Source: Hyphomicrobiales bacterium
GTDB taxonomy: Bacteria > Pseudomonadota > Alphaproteobacteria > Rickettsiales > JACKKO01
Direction of reading: 5' to 3'
Assembly: GCA_024236395.1 (NCBI GenBank)
Contig: JACKKO010000001.1
Coordinates: 124,001 to 188,000 of the forward strand
DNA length: 64,000 nucleotides
How positions within the stretch are numbered: the first letter of the stretch is position 1; every line of letters begins with the position of its first letter. Below are positions 35,251 to 43,873 of this stretch, in pieces. Position numbers and translations under genes: made by a program. The notes under the pieces were generated by a model, which was not told the origin of the DNA, searched no databases, and worked only from the letters and a program-made list of their open reading frames with translations.

Positions 35251-35324
35251 CCTGCGCTAAAACCTTACGTTTTCCTTACTTTCTCCTTTACAAGCCGCGC
35301 CTCCCTCGTGTAAGGACTCGCGGC

Positions 35325-37709
35325 ATGCATACCGTGATTGTCGAATCCCCGGCCAAGTGTCGGACGTTACATAAATACCTGGGTAAAGATTACCAGGTAT
35401 TGGCGTCGTATGGCCATATTCGTGACTTACCGTCCAAAGATGGCTCGGTAAGACCGGACGAAGATTTCGCCATGGATTACGAAATCAGCGCGGATTCCCG
35501 CAAGCATGTGAAAGCCATTGCCGATGCCGTCAAAAAATCCGATGCGCTCATCCTGGCAACGGACCCGGATCGTGAAGGCGAGGCCATTTCCTGGCACGTG
35601 CTGCAGGCATTGCAGAAGCAGAAAGCGTTACCCAAAAGCCTGAGAATACAGCGCGTCACCTTTAGCTCCATTACCAAGAGAGCCGTCCAGGATGCGATGG
35701 CGGCCCCGCGGGAGTTGGATATGGATCTGGTCAATGCGCAGCAGGCACGCCGTGCACTGGATTATCTGGTGGGGTTCAACCTGTCGCCGGTGTTATGGCG
35801 CAAGCTGCCGGGCAGCCGGTCAGCCGGGCGTGTGCAGTCGGTGGCACTGCGTCTGATCTGTGACCGCGAAAGTGAAATTGAGGCATTTGTCGCGCAGGAA
35901 TACTGGGATGTCACCGTGGACGTTAGCAAAATCTCCGGTGAGATATTCAAGGCCCGCTTAACGCACCTGAACGGGGAGAAGCTGGATAAGTTCACGTTAG
36001 CCAATGAGGTGCTGGCACAAAATGCCGTAGCAACATTGACGGGTAAGAAGCTCGCGGTAAGTTCCGTGGAAAAGAAGCAGGTGGCCCGTCACCCGGCCCC
36101 GCCCTTTACCACCTCTACCCTGCAACAGGAAGCGGCTCGTAAACTGGGCTTTTCGGCCAAGAAAACGATGCAGATTGCCCAGCAGCTTTATGAGGGGATG
36201 GATATCGGTGGTGAAACCACCGGCCTGATTACCTATATGCGTACCGATGGTCTGGATGTGGCGCCGGAAGCGATTGATGCTGCCCGCCGGACGATCGGCA
36301 AAAGTTTTGGCGATCATTACGTGCCGGAGAAGCCGCGCTATTATAAAAGCAAGGCAAAAAATGCACAGGAAGCCCACGAGGCGATACGTCCCACCGACCC
36401 GGCCCGTGCCCCGGAATGGGTAACCAAATACCTGAATGCCGACCAGATGAAGCTTTATACGCTGATCTGGAAACGTTTGATTGCCAGCCAGATGGCCAGT
36501 GCGGCGCTGGACCAGGTGACAGCGGTGATGGATACGGAAGACCGTGCGGCAACGCTCAGGGCCACCGGCAGCACCATCAAATTTGACGGGTTCCTCAAAC
36601 TATACCTGGAAGGGCGCGATGATGAGGAAGACGAGCAGGAAGGCGTACTGCCGCCGCTGACAGAAGGCGAAGCACTAACAGCGGAGCAGATTACCCCGGA
36701 GCAGCATTTTACCCAGCCGCCACCACGTTATAGCGAAGCCAGTCTGGTCAAGAAACTGGAAGAGCTGGGTATTGGCCGGCCCTCCACCTATGCCAGCATC
36801 CTTTCCATCCTGCAGGATCGTGGGTATGTGAAATTAGAGAAGCGCCGGTTCACACCGGAAGCGCGGGGGCGTATTGTCACCTCGTTTCTGGCTTCCTTTT
36901 TCCGGCGCTATGTGGAATATGATTTCACCGCGGCGCTGGAGGAACAGCTGGATGAAATTTCTGCCGGGAAGGTGGAATGGAAAGCGGTGCTGCGGCAGTT
37001 CTGGAAAGATTTTTATGCTGCGGTACAGGATGCCGGGCAGTTACAGGTAGGGAATATCCTCAAACAGCTGGAAAGTGAGCTGGATCATCTGGTGTTCCCC
37101 GGTGAAGGCGAACTGGAAGCCCGGCGCAAATGCCCGTCCTGTGTGGATGGTGTGCTGGGGCTGAAGCTTGGGAAATACGGAGCGTTTGTCGGGTGCTCCC
37201 ATTACCCGGAATGCAAATATACCAGCAAGCTGGGGATGGAGATGGCTGAAGGGGAAACACCGGAAACATCGGTGGCCACCAACGAACCGAAAATGCTGGG
37301 AAGTGACCCGGCCACCGGGGAGCCAATATCCCTGCGCAAGGGGCCATATGGGTTTTATGTCCAGCTGGGCGAAGGTAAAAAGCCCAAACGTTCCTCGTTG
37401 CCGAAAGGCGTCAGCCCGGAAGATGTCACGCTGGATGTAGCCATTGGGCTGCTGACGTTGCCCCGTAATGTGGGAGCGCATCCGGAAACCGGCGAAATGA
37501 TTACCGCTGGCATTGGGCGCTATGGTCCCTATATCCAGCATGCCAAGAAATATGTCTCGTTGCGTGGGGGGGATGATGTGCTGACCATCGGCATTAATCG
37601 TGCGGTAGCTCTGATCGCAGAGGCTGCAGAGAAAGCAGCTAAAAGCGGTAAAAAACCAGCGGCAAAAAGAACTACCCGCAAGGCCACCAAAAAAGCCGCG
37701 AAAAATTAA
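35325..37709 (+). CDS. topA: DNA topoisomerase I
   Basis: Relaxes negative supercoils. The 794-aa type IA enzyme has TOPRIM residues (VIVESPAKCRT, DPDREGEAISWH), nucleophile Tyr304 in ITYMRTDG, a zinc-finger-like region (CPSC..CSHYPECKY), two further TopA C-terminal repeats and a Lys/Ala-rich tail. AAGGA lies upstream of the ATG. Usual dprA-topA order. Confidence 0.97.
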   Translation: MHTVIVESPAKCRTLHKYLGKDYQVLASYGHIRDLPSKDGSVRPDEDFAMDYEISADSRKHVKAIADAVKKSDALILATDPDREGEAISWHVLQALQKQKALPKSLRIQRVTFSSITKRAVQDAMAAPRELDMDLVNAQQARRALDYLVGFNLSPVLWRKLPGSRSAGRVQSVALRLICDRESEIEAFVAQEYWDVTVDVSKISGEIFKARLTHLNGEKLDKFTLANEVLAQNAVATLTGKKLAVSSVEKKQVARHPAPPFTTSTLQQEAARKLGFSAKKTMQIAQQLYEGMDIGGETTGLITYMRTDGLDVAPEAIDAARRTIGKSFGDHYVPEKPRYYKSKAKNAQEAHEAIRPTDPARAPEWVTKYLNADQMKLYTLIWKRLIASQMASAALDQVTAVMDTEDRAATLRATGSTIKFDGFLKLYLEGRDDEEDEQEGVLPPLTEGEALTAEQITPEQHFTQPPPRYSEASLVKKLEELGIGRPSTYASILSILQDRGYVKLEKRRFTPEARGRIVTSFLASFFRRYVEYDFTAALEEQLDEISAGKVEWKAVLRQFWKDFYAAVQDAGQLQVGNILKQLESELDHLVFPGEGELEARRKCPSCVDGVLGLKLGKYGAFVGCSHYPECKYTSKLGMEMAEGETPETSVATNEPKMLGSDPATGEPISLRKGPYGFYVQLGEGKKPKRSSLPKGVSPEDVTLDVAIGLLTLPRNVGAHPETGEMITAGIGRYGPYIQHAKKYVSLRGGDDVLTIGINRAVALIAEAAEKAAKSGKKPAAKRTTRKATKKAAKN

Positions 37710-37806
37710 AACAGCTTTCCACACTTCTTAACATTTCTGTTGATAGGTGCGCTTTTCCTTGCTTTTCAGGAAAGATAGCCGCATAACGTTGCGTCAGGGA
37801 TAGCAA

Positions 37807-38970
37807 ATGACGTCAACCACAAACCAGAGTTTAATTTTTGGTAGCGACTACCGCGAGGTGGCGGTGGGTGATATTGTCCTGCTGGCTGGGCAGGAAAAAC
37901 TGAAGCTGGATTCCGGCGCGGAAATCGGGCCGTTCCCAATGGCGTTCCGTACCTATGGCACGTTAAACACCGCGAAAGATAACGTGATCCTGGTTTGCCA
38001 TGGTCTCACGGGGGACCAGTATATGCTGGAAGAGCATCCCGTCACCGATAAGCCCGGCTGGTGGGAACTGATGGCGGGACCAGGCAAACCGTTGGATACG
38101 GAAAAATATTTTCTGATCTGCCCCAATGTACTGGGGGGGTGCATGGGATCATTTGGCCCGAAAACGCCGGATGCAGCCACGGGTAAGCCTCTGGGGCTGG
38201 CATTCCCGGTGCTGACGATTCACGATATGGTGCGTGCCCAGCGCCTGCTTGTCCGGCATCTGGGGATCGAGAAACTGTTTAGTGTGATTGGGGGTTCCAT
38301 GGGAGGGATGCAGGTGCTTTCCTGGGCGGTGCAATTCCCGGAGGATTTTCGCTCGGCCGTATGCTTGGCGGCGGCAGCCCGTCACTCAGCGCAGAATATC
38401 GCGTTTCATGAGATTGGGCGGCAGGCCATTATGGCGGATCCGGACTGGTGCGAAGGACGCTATTTTGACGAACAACGCTACCCGGCCAAGGGGCTGGCGG
38501 TGGCGCGGATGACCGCGCATGTGACGTATCTTTCCGAAGCCGGGCTGCACCGGAAGTTCGGCCGCAACCTGCAGGATCGCGAGCAGGTATCCTACGGGTT
38601 TGATGCGGACTTCCAGATTGAAAGCTACCTGCGTTATCAGGGCAAAGCGTTTGTGGAGCGGTTTGATCCGAATAGTTACCTCTATATTACCCGCGCCATG
38701 GATTATTTTGATCTGGAAGCGGAGCATGGCGGCAATCTGAGCAAGGCCTTTGGCCGGGTAACCTCGCCCTTCTGCGTAGTTTCCTTCTCCAGTGACTGGC
38801 TGTTCCCCACCGAGGAGTCGCGGCGCATTGTGCATGCGCTCAATGGGGCCGGGGCGCCGGTGAGTTTTGTCGAGATTCCGACGGATAAAGGGCACGATGC
38901 CTTCCTGCTGGAAGAACCGGCATTATTTGATACGGTTCGTGGCTTCCTGAAAGGGGTGGAGGGGGTATGA
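37807..38970 (+). CDS. metX: Homoserine O-acetyltransferase
   Basis: Makes O-acetyl-homoserine from homoserine and acetyl-CoA in methionine synthesis. 387-aa alpha/beta hydrolase with nucleophile Ser164 in IGGSMGGMQ, Asp in SDWLFP and His in DKGHDAFLLE. It may prefer succinyl-CoA; this cannot be told from sequence here. 4-bp overlap with metW. Confidence 0.94.
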   Translation: MTSTTNQSLIFGSDYREVAVGDIVLLAGQEKLKLDSGAEIGPFPMAFRTYGTLNTAKDNVILVCHGLTGDQYMLEEHPVTDKPGWWELMAGPGKPLDTEKYFLICPNVLGGCMGSFGPKTPDAATGKPLGLAFPVLTIHDMVRAQRLLVRHLGIEKLFSVIGGSMGGMQVLSWAVQFPEDFRSAVCLAAAARHSAQNIAFHEIGRQAIMADPDWCEGRYFDEQRYPAKGLAVARMTAHVTYLSEAGLHRKFGRNLQDREQVSYGFDADFQIESYLRYQGKAFVERFDPNSYLYITRAMDYFDLEAEHGGNLSKAFGRVTSPFCVVSFSSDWLFPTEESRRIVHALNGAGAPVSFVEIPTDKGHDAFLLEEPALFDTVRGFLKGVEGV

Positions 38971-39581
38971 TAACACGCGCTGACCTGCAGGAAATTGCGA
39001 TGCTCATCCCGGAGAATGCACGGGTGCTGGATATTGGTTGCGGCAACGGGCAGTTGATGGAATTGCTCCGCCAGCAGAAACAGGCTGATGTGCGCGGGAT
39101 AGAGCTGGATGGTACCAAGGTGGCCGGGTGTGTGGCACGCGGGCTTTCGGTGGTACAGGGTGACGCCGGGGGGGACTTAGTACATTACCCGGACGGGTGC
39201 TTTGATGTAGTGGTATTGGCGCAGACCTTGCAGGTGATGCGGATGCCGCGTGAGGTGCTTAAGGAATGTTTGCGGATCGGTAAACGTGTGATCGTCTCCA
39301 CGCCGAATTTCGGCCATATCAGCAACCGGCTGTACCTACTGCTGAAAGGACGGATGCCGGTGACTTCGCGTCTCAGTTACCAATGGTATGAAACCCCCAA
39401 CATTCACTTCAGCACGTTGAAGGATTTTATCGTCCTATGTGAGGAAATGGGCTGCCGGGTGGAAACACGGCAGTACCTCTGCGGGGAAAAGGTCAAGCCA
39501 TTTGGCGGGTATGGGGGCCTGAGTGCCAACCTGTTTGGCGCAGTGGGGATATTTAGCCTGTGCCTCTATGGTGGGGAATGA
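38967..39581 (+). CDS. metW: Methionine biosynthesis protein MetW
   Basis: 204-aa SAM-binding methyltransferase-fold protein: VLDIGCGNGQLME near residue 20, VSTPNFGHISNRLYLL later. It is the usual partner of MetX in proteobacteria and is needed for full acyltransferase function in some. Coupled through the ATGA overlap. Confidence 0.94.
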   Translation: MITRADLQEIAMLIPENARVLDIGCGNGQLMELLRQQKQADVRGIELDGTKVAGCVARGLSVVQGDAGGDLVHYPDGCFDVVVLAQTLQVMRMPREVLKECLRIGKRVIVSTPNFGHISNRLYLLLKGRMPVTSRLSYQWYETPNIHFSTLKDFIVLCEEMGCRVETRQYLCGEKVKPFGGYGGLSANLFGAVGIFSLCLYGGE

Positions 39582-39654
39582 GTTTCCTGTTTTCTTTTTG
39601 CGCTAACGCGCTATAACCAGACAACAACGCATTTTGCAACATAAGGAGTTTGTT

Positions 39655-40602
39655 ATGCCACGCAGAAATAAAATTGCCCTCATTGGCGCCGGGATGATCG
39701 GCGGAACGCTGGCCCACCTGGTCGGTTTAAAGGAGCTGGGTGATGTGGTGCTGTTTGATATTGCTGAAGGATTGCCACAGGGTAAAAGCCTGGATCTGGC
39801 ACAGAGTGCGTCTGTGGAAGGCTTTGATGCCATCCTGAAAGGGACGCAGGAATATAAGGATATTGAAGGGGCCGATGTGGCCATTGTGACAGCAGGGGTG
39901 CCGCGCAAGCCGGGCATGAGCCGGGACGATCTGCTGGGGATTAATACCAAGATTATTTCTCAGGTGGCGGAAGGTATCAAAACCTATGCGCCCAATGCGT
40001 TTGTGATTGTCATCACCAACCCGCTGGATGCGATGGTGTGGGTGATGCAGCAAAAAACCGGCTTTAAGCCGAATAAGGTGGTGGGGATGGCCGGGGTGCT
40101 GGACTCTTCCCGTTTCCGTCATTTCCTGGCGGAAGCAATGAATGTTTCCATCGAAGATGTGACGGCGTTTGTGCTGGGTGGCCATGGGGATACAATGGTG
40201 CCGCTGCCGCGTTATTCCACTGTGGCGGGGATCCCGCTGCCGGATCTGGTGAAAATGGGCTGGATCAGTCAGGATACACTGGACACCATCATCCAGCGTA
40301 CCCGGGATGGCGGCGCGGAGATTGTTGGCCTGCTTAAAACCGGTTCGGCCTATTATGCCCCGGCGTCTTCAGCGATTGCCATGGCGGAATCCTACCTGCG
40401 TGATAAAAAGCGGGTGCTGCCCTGCGCTGCGTATCTAAATGGTGAGTACGGGGTGAAAGATCTTTATGTCGGAGTGCCAGTGGTGATTGGTGGCGAGGGT
40501 GTGGAGCGCGTGGTGGAAATTGCGCTGAATGCCGGGGAAAAGGCCGCGTTTGATCATTCCGTCAATGCGGTTAAGGGGCTGGTGGAAGCGCTGCCGAAGT
40601 AG
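39655..40602 (+). CDS. mdh: Malate dehydrogenase
   Basis: Oxidises malate to oxaloacetate with NAD. 315 aa of the LDH-like MDH type: ALIGAGMIGG (NAD), MSRDDLLGIN, VITNPLDAM, LDSSRFRHFLA, and catalytic His in GGHGDTMVPL. ATG 39655 has AAGGAG; the frame extends to 39634 without support. First gene of the TCA-cycle run, 213 bp before sucC; a small hairpin AGCGG/CCGCT follows its stop. Confidence 0.97.
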   Translation: MPRRNKIALIGAGMIGGTLAHLVGLKELGDVVLFDIAEGLPQGKSLDLAQSASVEGFDAILKGTQEYKDIEGADVAIVTAGVPRKPGMSRDDLLGINTKIISQVAEGIKTYAPNAFVIVITNPLDAMVWVMQQKTGFKPNKVVGMAGVLDSSRFRHFLAEAMNVSIEDVTAFVLGGHGDTMVPLPRYSTVAGIPLPDLVKMGWISQDTLDTIIQRTRDGGAEIVGLLKTGSAYYAPASSAIAMAESYLRDKKRVLPCAAYLNGEYGVKDLYVGVPVVIGGEGVERVVEIALNAGEKAAFDHSVNAVKGLVEALPK

Positions 40603-40815
40603 CGGCGTACCGCTAAAAGCACAATTCTGAACGATGTTTATATAAAAAATGCCTGTTTGGGCATGAAAAGCCTTCTTGTGCTTGCGACTGGTTAAGGCTG
40701 TGTTATACAGAATGCGTTTTACAGCGCTTTTTAGACGCTTTGGCATGTAGGATAGAGAGACCCTCTGCCAGACAATAGAAACGCCCGGAAACCGGGTTAA
40801 TATAGTGAGGCAAGC

Positions 40816-41988
40816 ATGAATATTCATGAATATCAGGCAAAATCAGTACTTTCACGCTTTAATGTTCCCGTTCCGCGGGGAAAAGTGGCGCATTCCGTGC
40901 AGGAAGCGATTAGTGCCGCCAACCTGATTGGTGGGCCGGTATGGGTAGTGAAAGCCCAGATTCACGCCGGTGGTCGCGGTAAGGCTGGTGGGGTGAAGGT
41001 GGTGAAGTCCATGGCAGATGTAGAAAATGCCGCCCGTGAACTGCTGGGTAAGGTGCTGGTGACGCACCAGACCGGCCCGGAAGGCAAGGAAGTGCGCCGC
41101 CTTTATGTGGAGGAAGGATCCAATATCCAGAAAGAATACTATCTTAGCGTCGTGCTGGATCCAAGCACCAGCCGCGTCATGTTCATGGCCTCTTCCGAAG
41201 GGGGGATGGATATTGAGGAAGTGGCGGAAAAGCATCCGGAAAAAATTGTGACGGTATCCATTGATCCGGTGACGGGTGTACTGGGTTTTCATGCGCGGCG
41301 GCTGGCTTTTGGAATTGGGCTTCAGGGGCCGGATGTCAAAAAATTCAGCCAGTTTGTGTATGCACTTTATCAGGCCTTCACGGCTACCGATGCCAGCCAG
41401 GTGGAAATTAATCCGCTGGTGCGGACGGCCGAAGGTGATTTCATCGCGCTGGATGCCAAAATGAATTTTGATGATAACGCCCTTTTCCGTCACCCGGACC
41501 TGGAAGAGCTGCGGGATGAGTCGGAAGAAGATCCGCTGGAATACCGGGCGCATTCTATCGGGCTTTCCTATGTGAAGATGGATGGCAGTATCGGCTGTAT
41601 GGTCAATGGTGCCGGTCTGGCGATGGCGACCATGGATATTATCAAGCTGCATGGGTCGGCCCCGGCTAACTTCCTGGATGTGGGGGGTGGTGCCACGAAA
41701 GAACGGGTGACCGAAGCCTTCAAGATCATCCTTTCGGATCCAAACGTGAAGGGCATTCTGGTGAATATCTTTGGTGGGATCATGCGCTGTGATGTGATTG
41801 CGGAAGGGATTATCGCCGCGGCGAAAGACCTGGAACTTTCCGTGCCGCTGGTGGTGCGCCTGGAAGGCACGAACGTGCAAAAAGGTAAAGATATTCTCAA
41901 TAATTCCGGGCTGGATATTATTTCCGCGGATGATCTGGGCGATGCGGCCGTGAAGGTCGTGAAGGCCGTCAACGGTAAAGGAACATAG
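40816..41988 (+). CDS. sucC: Succinate--CoA ligase, beta subunit
   Basis: 390-aa ATP-grasp subunit (MNIHEYQAKSVLSRFNVPVP, AQIHAGGRGKAGGVK, NIFGGIMRCDVIAEG). With SucD it makes ATP or GTP from succinyl-CoA. Three bases separate it from sucD. Confidence 0.98.
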   Translation: MNIHEYQAKSVLSRFNVPVPRGKVAHSVQEAISAANLIGGPVWVVKAQIHAGGRGKAGGVKVVKSMADVENAARELLGKVLVTHQTGPEGKEVRRLYVEEGSNIQKEYYLSVVLDPSTSRVMFMASSEGGMDIEEVAEKHPEKIVTVSIDPVTGVLGFHARRLAFGIGLQGPDVKKFSQFVYALYQAFTATDASQVEINPLVRTAEGDFIALDAKMNFDDNALFRHPDLEELRDESEEDPLEYRAHSIGLSYVKMDGSIGCMVNGAGLAMATMDIIKLHGSAPANFLDVGGGATKERVTEAFKIILSDPNVKGILVNIFGGIMRCDVIAEGIIAAAKDLELSVPLVVRLEGTNVQKGKDILNNSGLDIISADDLGDAAVKVVKAVNGKGT

Positions 41989-41991
41989 ATT

Positions 41992-42867
41992 ATGGCAATT
42001 CTGATTGATAAAAATACGAAGGTCATCTGTCAGGGGTTTACCGGTAAGGAGGGCACCTACCACTCTGAGCAGGCGATTGCGTACGGTACGCAGATGGTGG
42101 GCGGTGTGACGCCGGGTAAGGGCGGGCAGAAACATCTTGATCTGCCGGTGTTTAATACGGTGCATGAAGCACGTGAACGTACCAATGCCGATGCCAGTGT
42201 GATTTATGTGCCGCCACCGTTTGCCGCAGATGCCATTCTGGAAGCCGTGGATGCGGAAGTGCCGTTGGTGATTTGTATCACCGAAGGGATTCCGGTGCAG
42301 GATATGGTGCGGGTGAAGCGTGCGATCTCCGGCTCCAAGACGCGCCTTGTTGGGCCGAACTGCCCGGGGGTGATTACGCCGGACGAGTGTAAAATTGGGA
42401 TTATGCCGGGGCATATCCATAAAAAAGGCCGTATCGGGATTGTTTCCCGCTCCGGGACGCTGACCTACGAAGCCGTGAAGCAAACCTCTGATGCCGGGCT
42501 GGGCCAAAGCACCTGCGTGGGGATTGGCGGAGACCCGGTGAAGGGGACGAACTTTATCGACGTGCTGGAATTGTTCCTGGCCGATGATGAAACCGATGCC
42601 ATTGTGATGATCGGGGAAATTGGCGGTACAGGTGAAGAGGAAGCCTCGGAGTTCCTGAAGCGCGAGAAGCGTAAAAAACCAATGGCCGGGTTCATTGCCG
42701 GGCGCACCGCCCCTCCGGGCAAGCGCATGGGGCATGCCGGGGCGATCGTTAGCGGGGGTAAAGGCGATGCGGAAAGCAAAATCGCCACCATGAAGAGTGC
42801 CGGGATTGTGGTTTCCGATTCGCCGGCCGGTATCGGCAAGGCCATGCTGGAAGCGCTGGGGAGATAA
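41992..42867 (+). CDS. sucD: Succinate--CoA ligase, alpha subunit
   Basis: 291 aa. CoA-binding Rossmann part (VICQGFTGKEGTYHSEQAI), GPNCPGVITP, and the phosphorylated His in GRMGHAGAI-like text (KRMGHAGAIVSGG). AAAGGA ribosome-binding site lies inside the end of sucC. Confidence 0.98.
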   Translation: MAILIDKNTKVICQGFTGKEGTYHSEQAIAYGTQMVGGVTPGKGGQKHLDLPVFNTVHEARERTNADASVIYVPPPFAADAILEAVDAEVPLVICITEGIPVQDMVRVKRAISGSKTRLVGPNCPGVITPDECKIGIMPGHIHKKGRIGIVSRSGTLTYEAVKQTSDAGLGQSTCVGIGGDPVKGTNFIDVLELFLADDETDAIVMIGEIGGTGEEEASEFLKREKRKKPMAGFIAGRTAPPGKRMGHAGAIVSGGKGDAESKIATMKSAGIVVSDSPAGIGKAMLEALGR

Positions 42868-42875
42868 ACCAGGCC

Positions 42876-43784
42876 ATGAGTGATGTGCATTCAGAATTAT
42901 CCCGTGTAAAGAGCACATTGCACAATGCTGGAGCGGTGTTAGTGTATCTTGATATGGCATCACTCCTGCAAACAAAGGGTTTGCAGGCTGGGTGTTTTGA
43001 TCGAGAAGAACTTTATCGCCAGAGAGATATTGAAGATTCAGGAGCTAAAGCATTTATTTCAGAAGTAAGTGCCGACAAAAAAGTTCCTGTGTTGGTGATG
43101 TCAGAAAAGAGAATTCCAGCGGTAGGAGAAGGGTCGCTCAATACGTTGATTGGTAATAATGTATTCCAAACACTACCTAAAGTAAAGGGTCTGGAAGAAC
43201 CTACACATTTAATTATCCCTCATGAAAAAGGAACGTTGGCGGCATTTGTGGTTCCTAATAAACCAGCTCTCTCGGCGCGATGCAGTGCAGGATACGACGA
43301 TTTGCAGGAGCGTGGGGCACTGGCGATTGGGGAGATTGGAGATGAAGTCTCTGCGCGGATAGAGAAAGTTAAAGAAAACAGCCGGGAAGCGAATCGGCCG
43401 AGGCAGTTACAGCATATTTTTTCCGTTCTACGGGCAGTAGATGCCGTAATTATTGATCGCGGAAAAGAAGGGGCATTTCTCTTGGTAAGAAAATTTGATC
43501 CATCCTGGCCAGCGGCGGAACATTTGATGGTTGAGCTGGGAATTGCCAAGAAAGACGAAACACGCGAACAAACCGGAAGTTACCAGCGTGCCGGGACAAA
43601 AAGTGTTAATGTCGGGAAGCCAGTAGACTTAGTCGTTCTTAATGAAAAAATCATGGAAAAGACTTCCTTCATCGAACTAGCGAATAGAGAAAAGATTGAT
43701 ATAAACACACACAAAGAATCCTTACTGGAAGATGTTGTTGGTCAGTGCATAAACGATAAGAGTATTTCGCTTAATAGGCGATGA
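42876..43784 (+). CDS. Unrecognised 302-aa protein inside the suc operon
   Basis: Begins 8 bp after sucD and ends 90 bp before sucA, same strand. Soluble, charged, no signal peptide or membrane segment. Text such as 'VPVLVMSEKRIPAVGEGSLN' and THLIIPHEKGTLAAFVVPNK gives no family I know. Base composition is more AT-rich than its neighbours, suggesting late insertion into the operon. It may be an orphan or lineage-specific gene. Confidence 0.75.
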   Translation: MSDVHSELSRVKSTLHNAGAVLVYLDMASLLQTKGLQAGCFDREELYRQRDIEDSGAKAFISEVSADKKVPVLVMSEKRIPAVGEGSLNTLIGNNVFQTLPKVKGLEEPTHLIIPHEKGTLAAFVVPNKPALSARCSAGYDDLQERGALAIGEIGDEVSARIEKVKENSREANRPRQLQHIFSVLRAVDAVIIDRGKEGAFLLVRKFDPSWPAAEHLMVELGIAKKDETREQTGSYQRAGTKSVNVGKPVDLVVLNEKIMEKTSFIELANREKIDINTHKESLLEDVVGQCINDKSISLNRR

Positions 43785-43873
43785 AATATAAGAGTAGAAC
43801 AGGTTAAAAACCACGCTACGGAACGTTAACTCAGGAAGTGCAAAATATAAAATCAGGTGTACAGGCAAATGGT

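Noticed and set aside
40852..42975. 707-codon open frame on the reverse strand over sucC and sucD
   Set aside because: It lies wholly antisense to two highly conserved enzymes, has a His/Arg-rich composition typical of a complementary reading frame, and has no recognisable domain.
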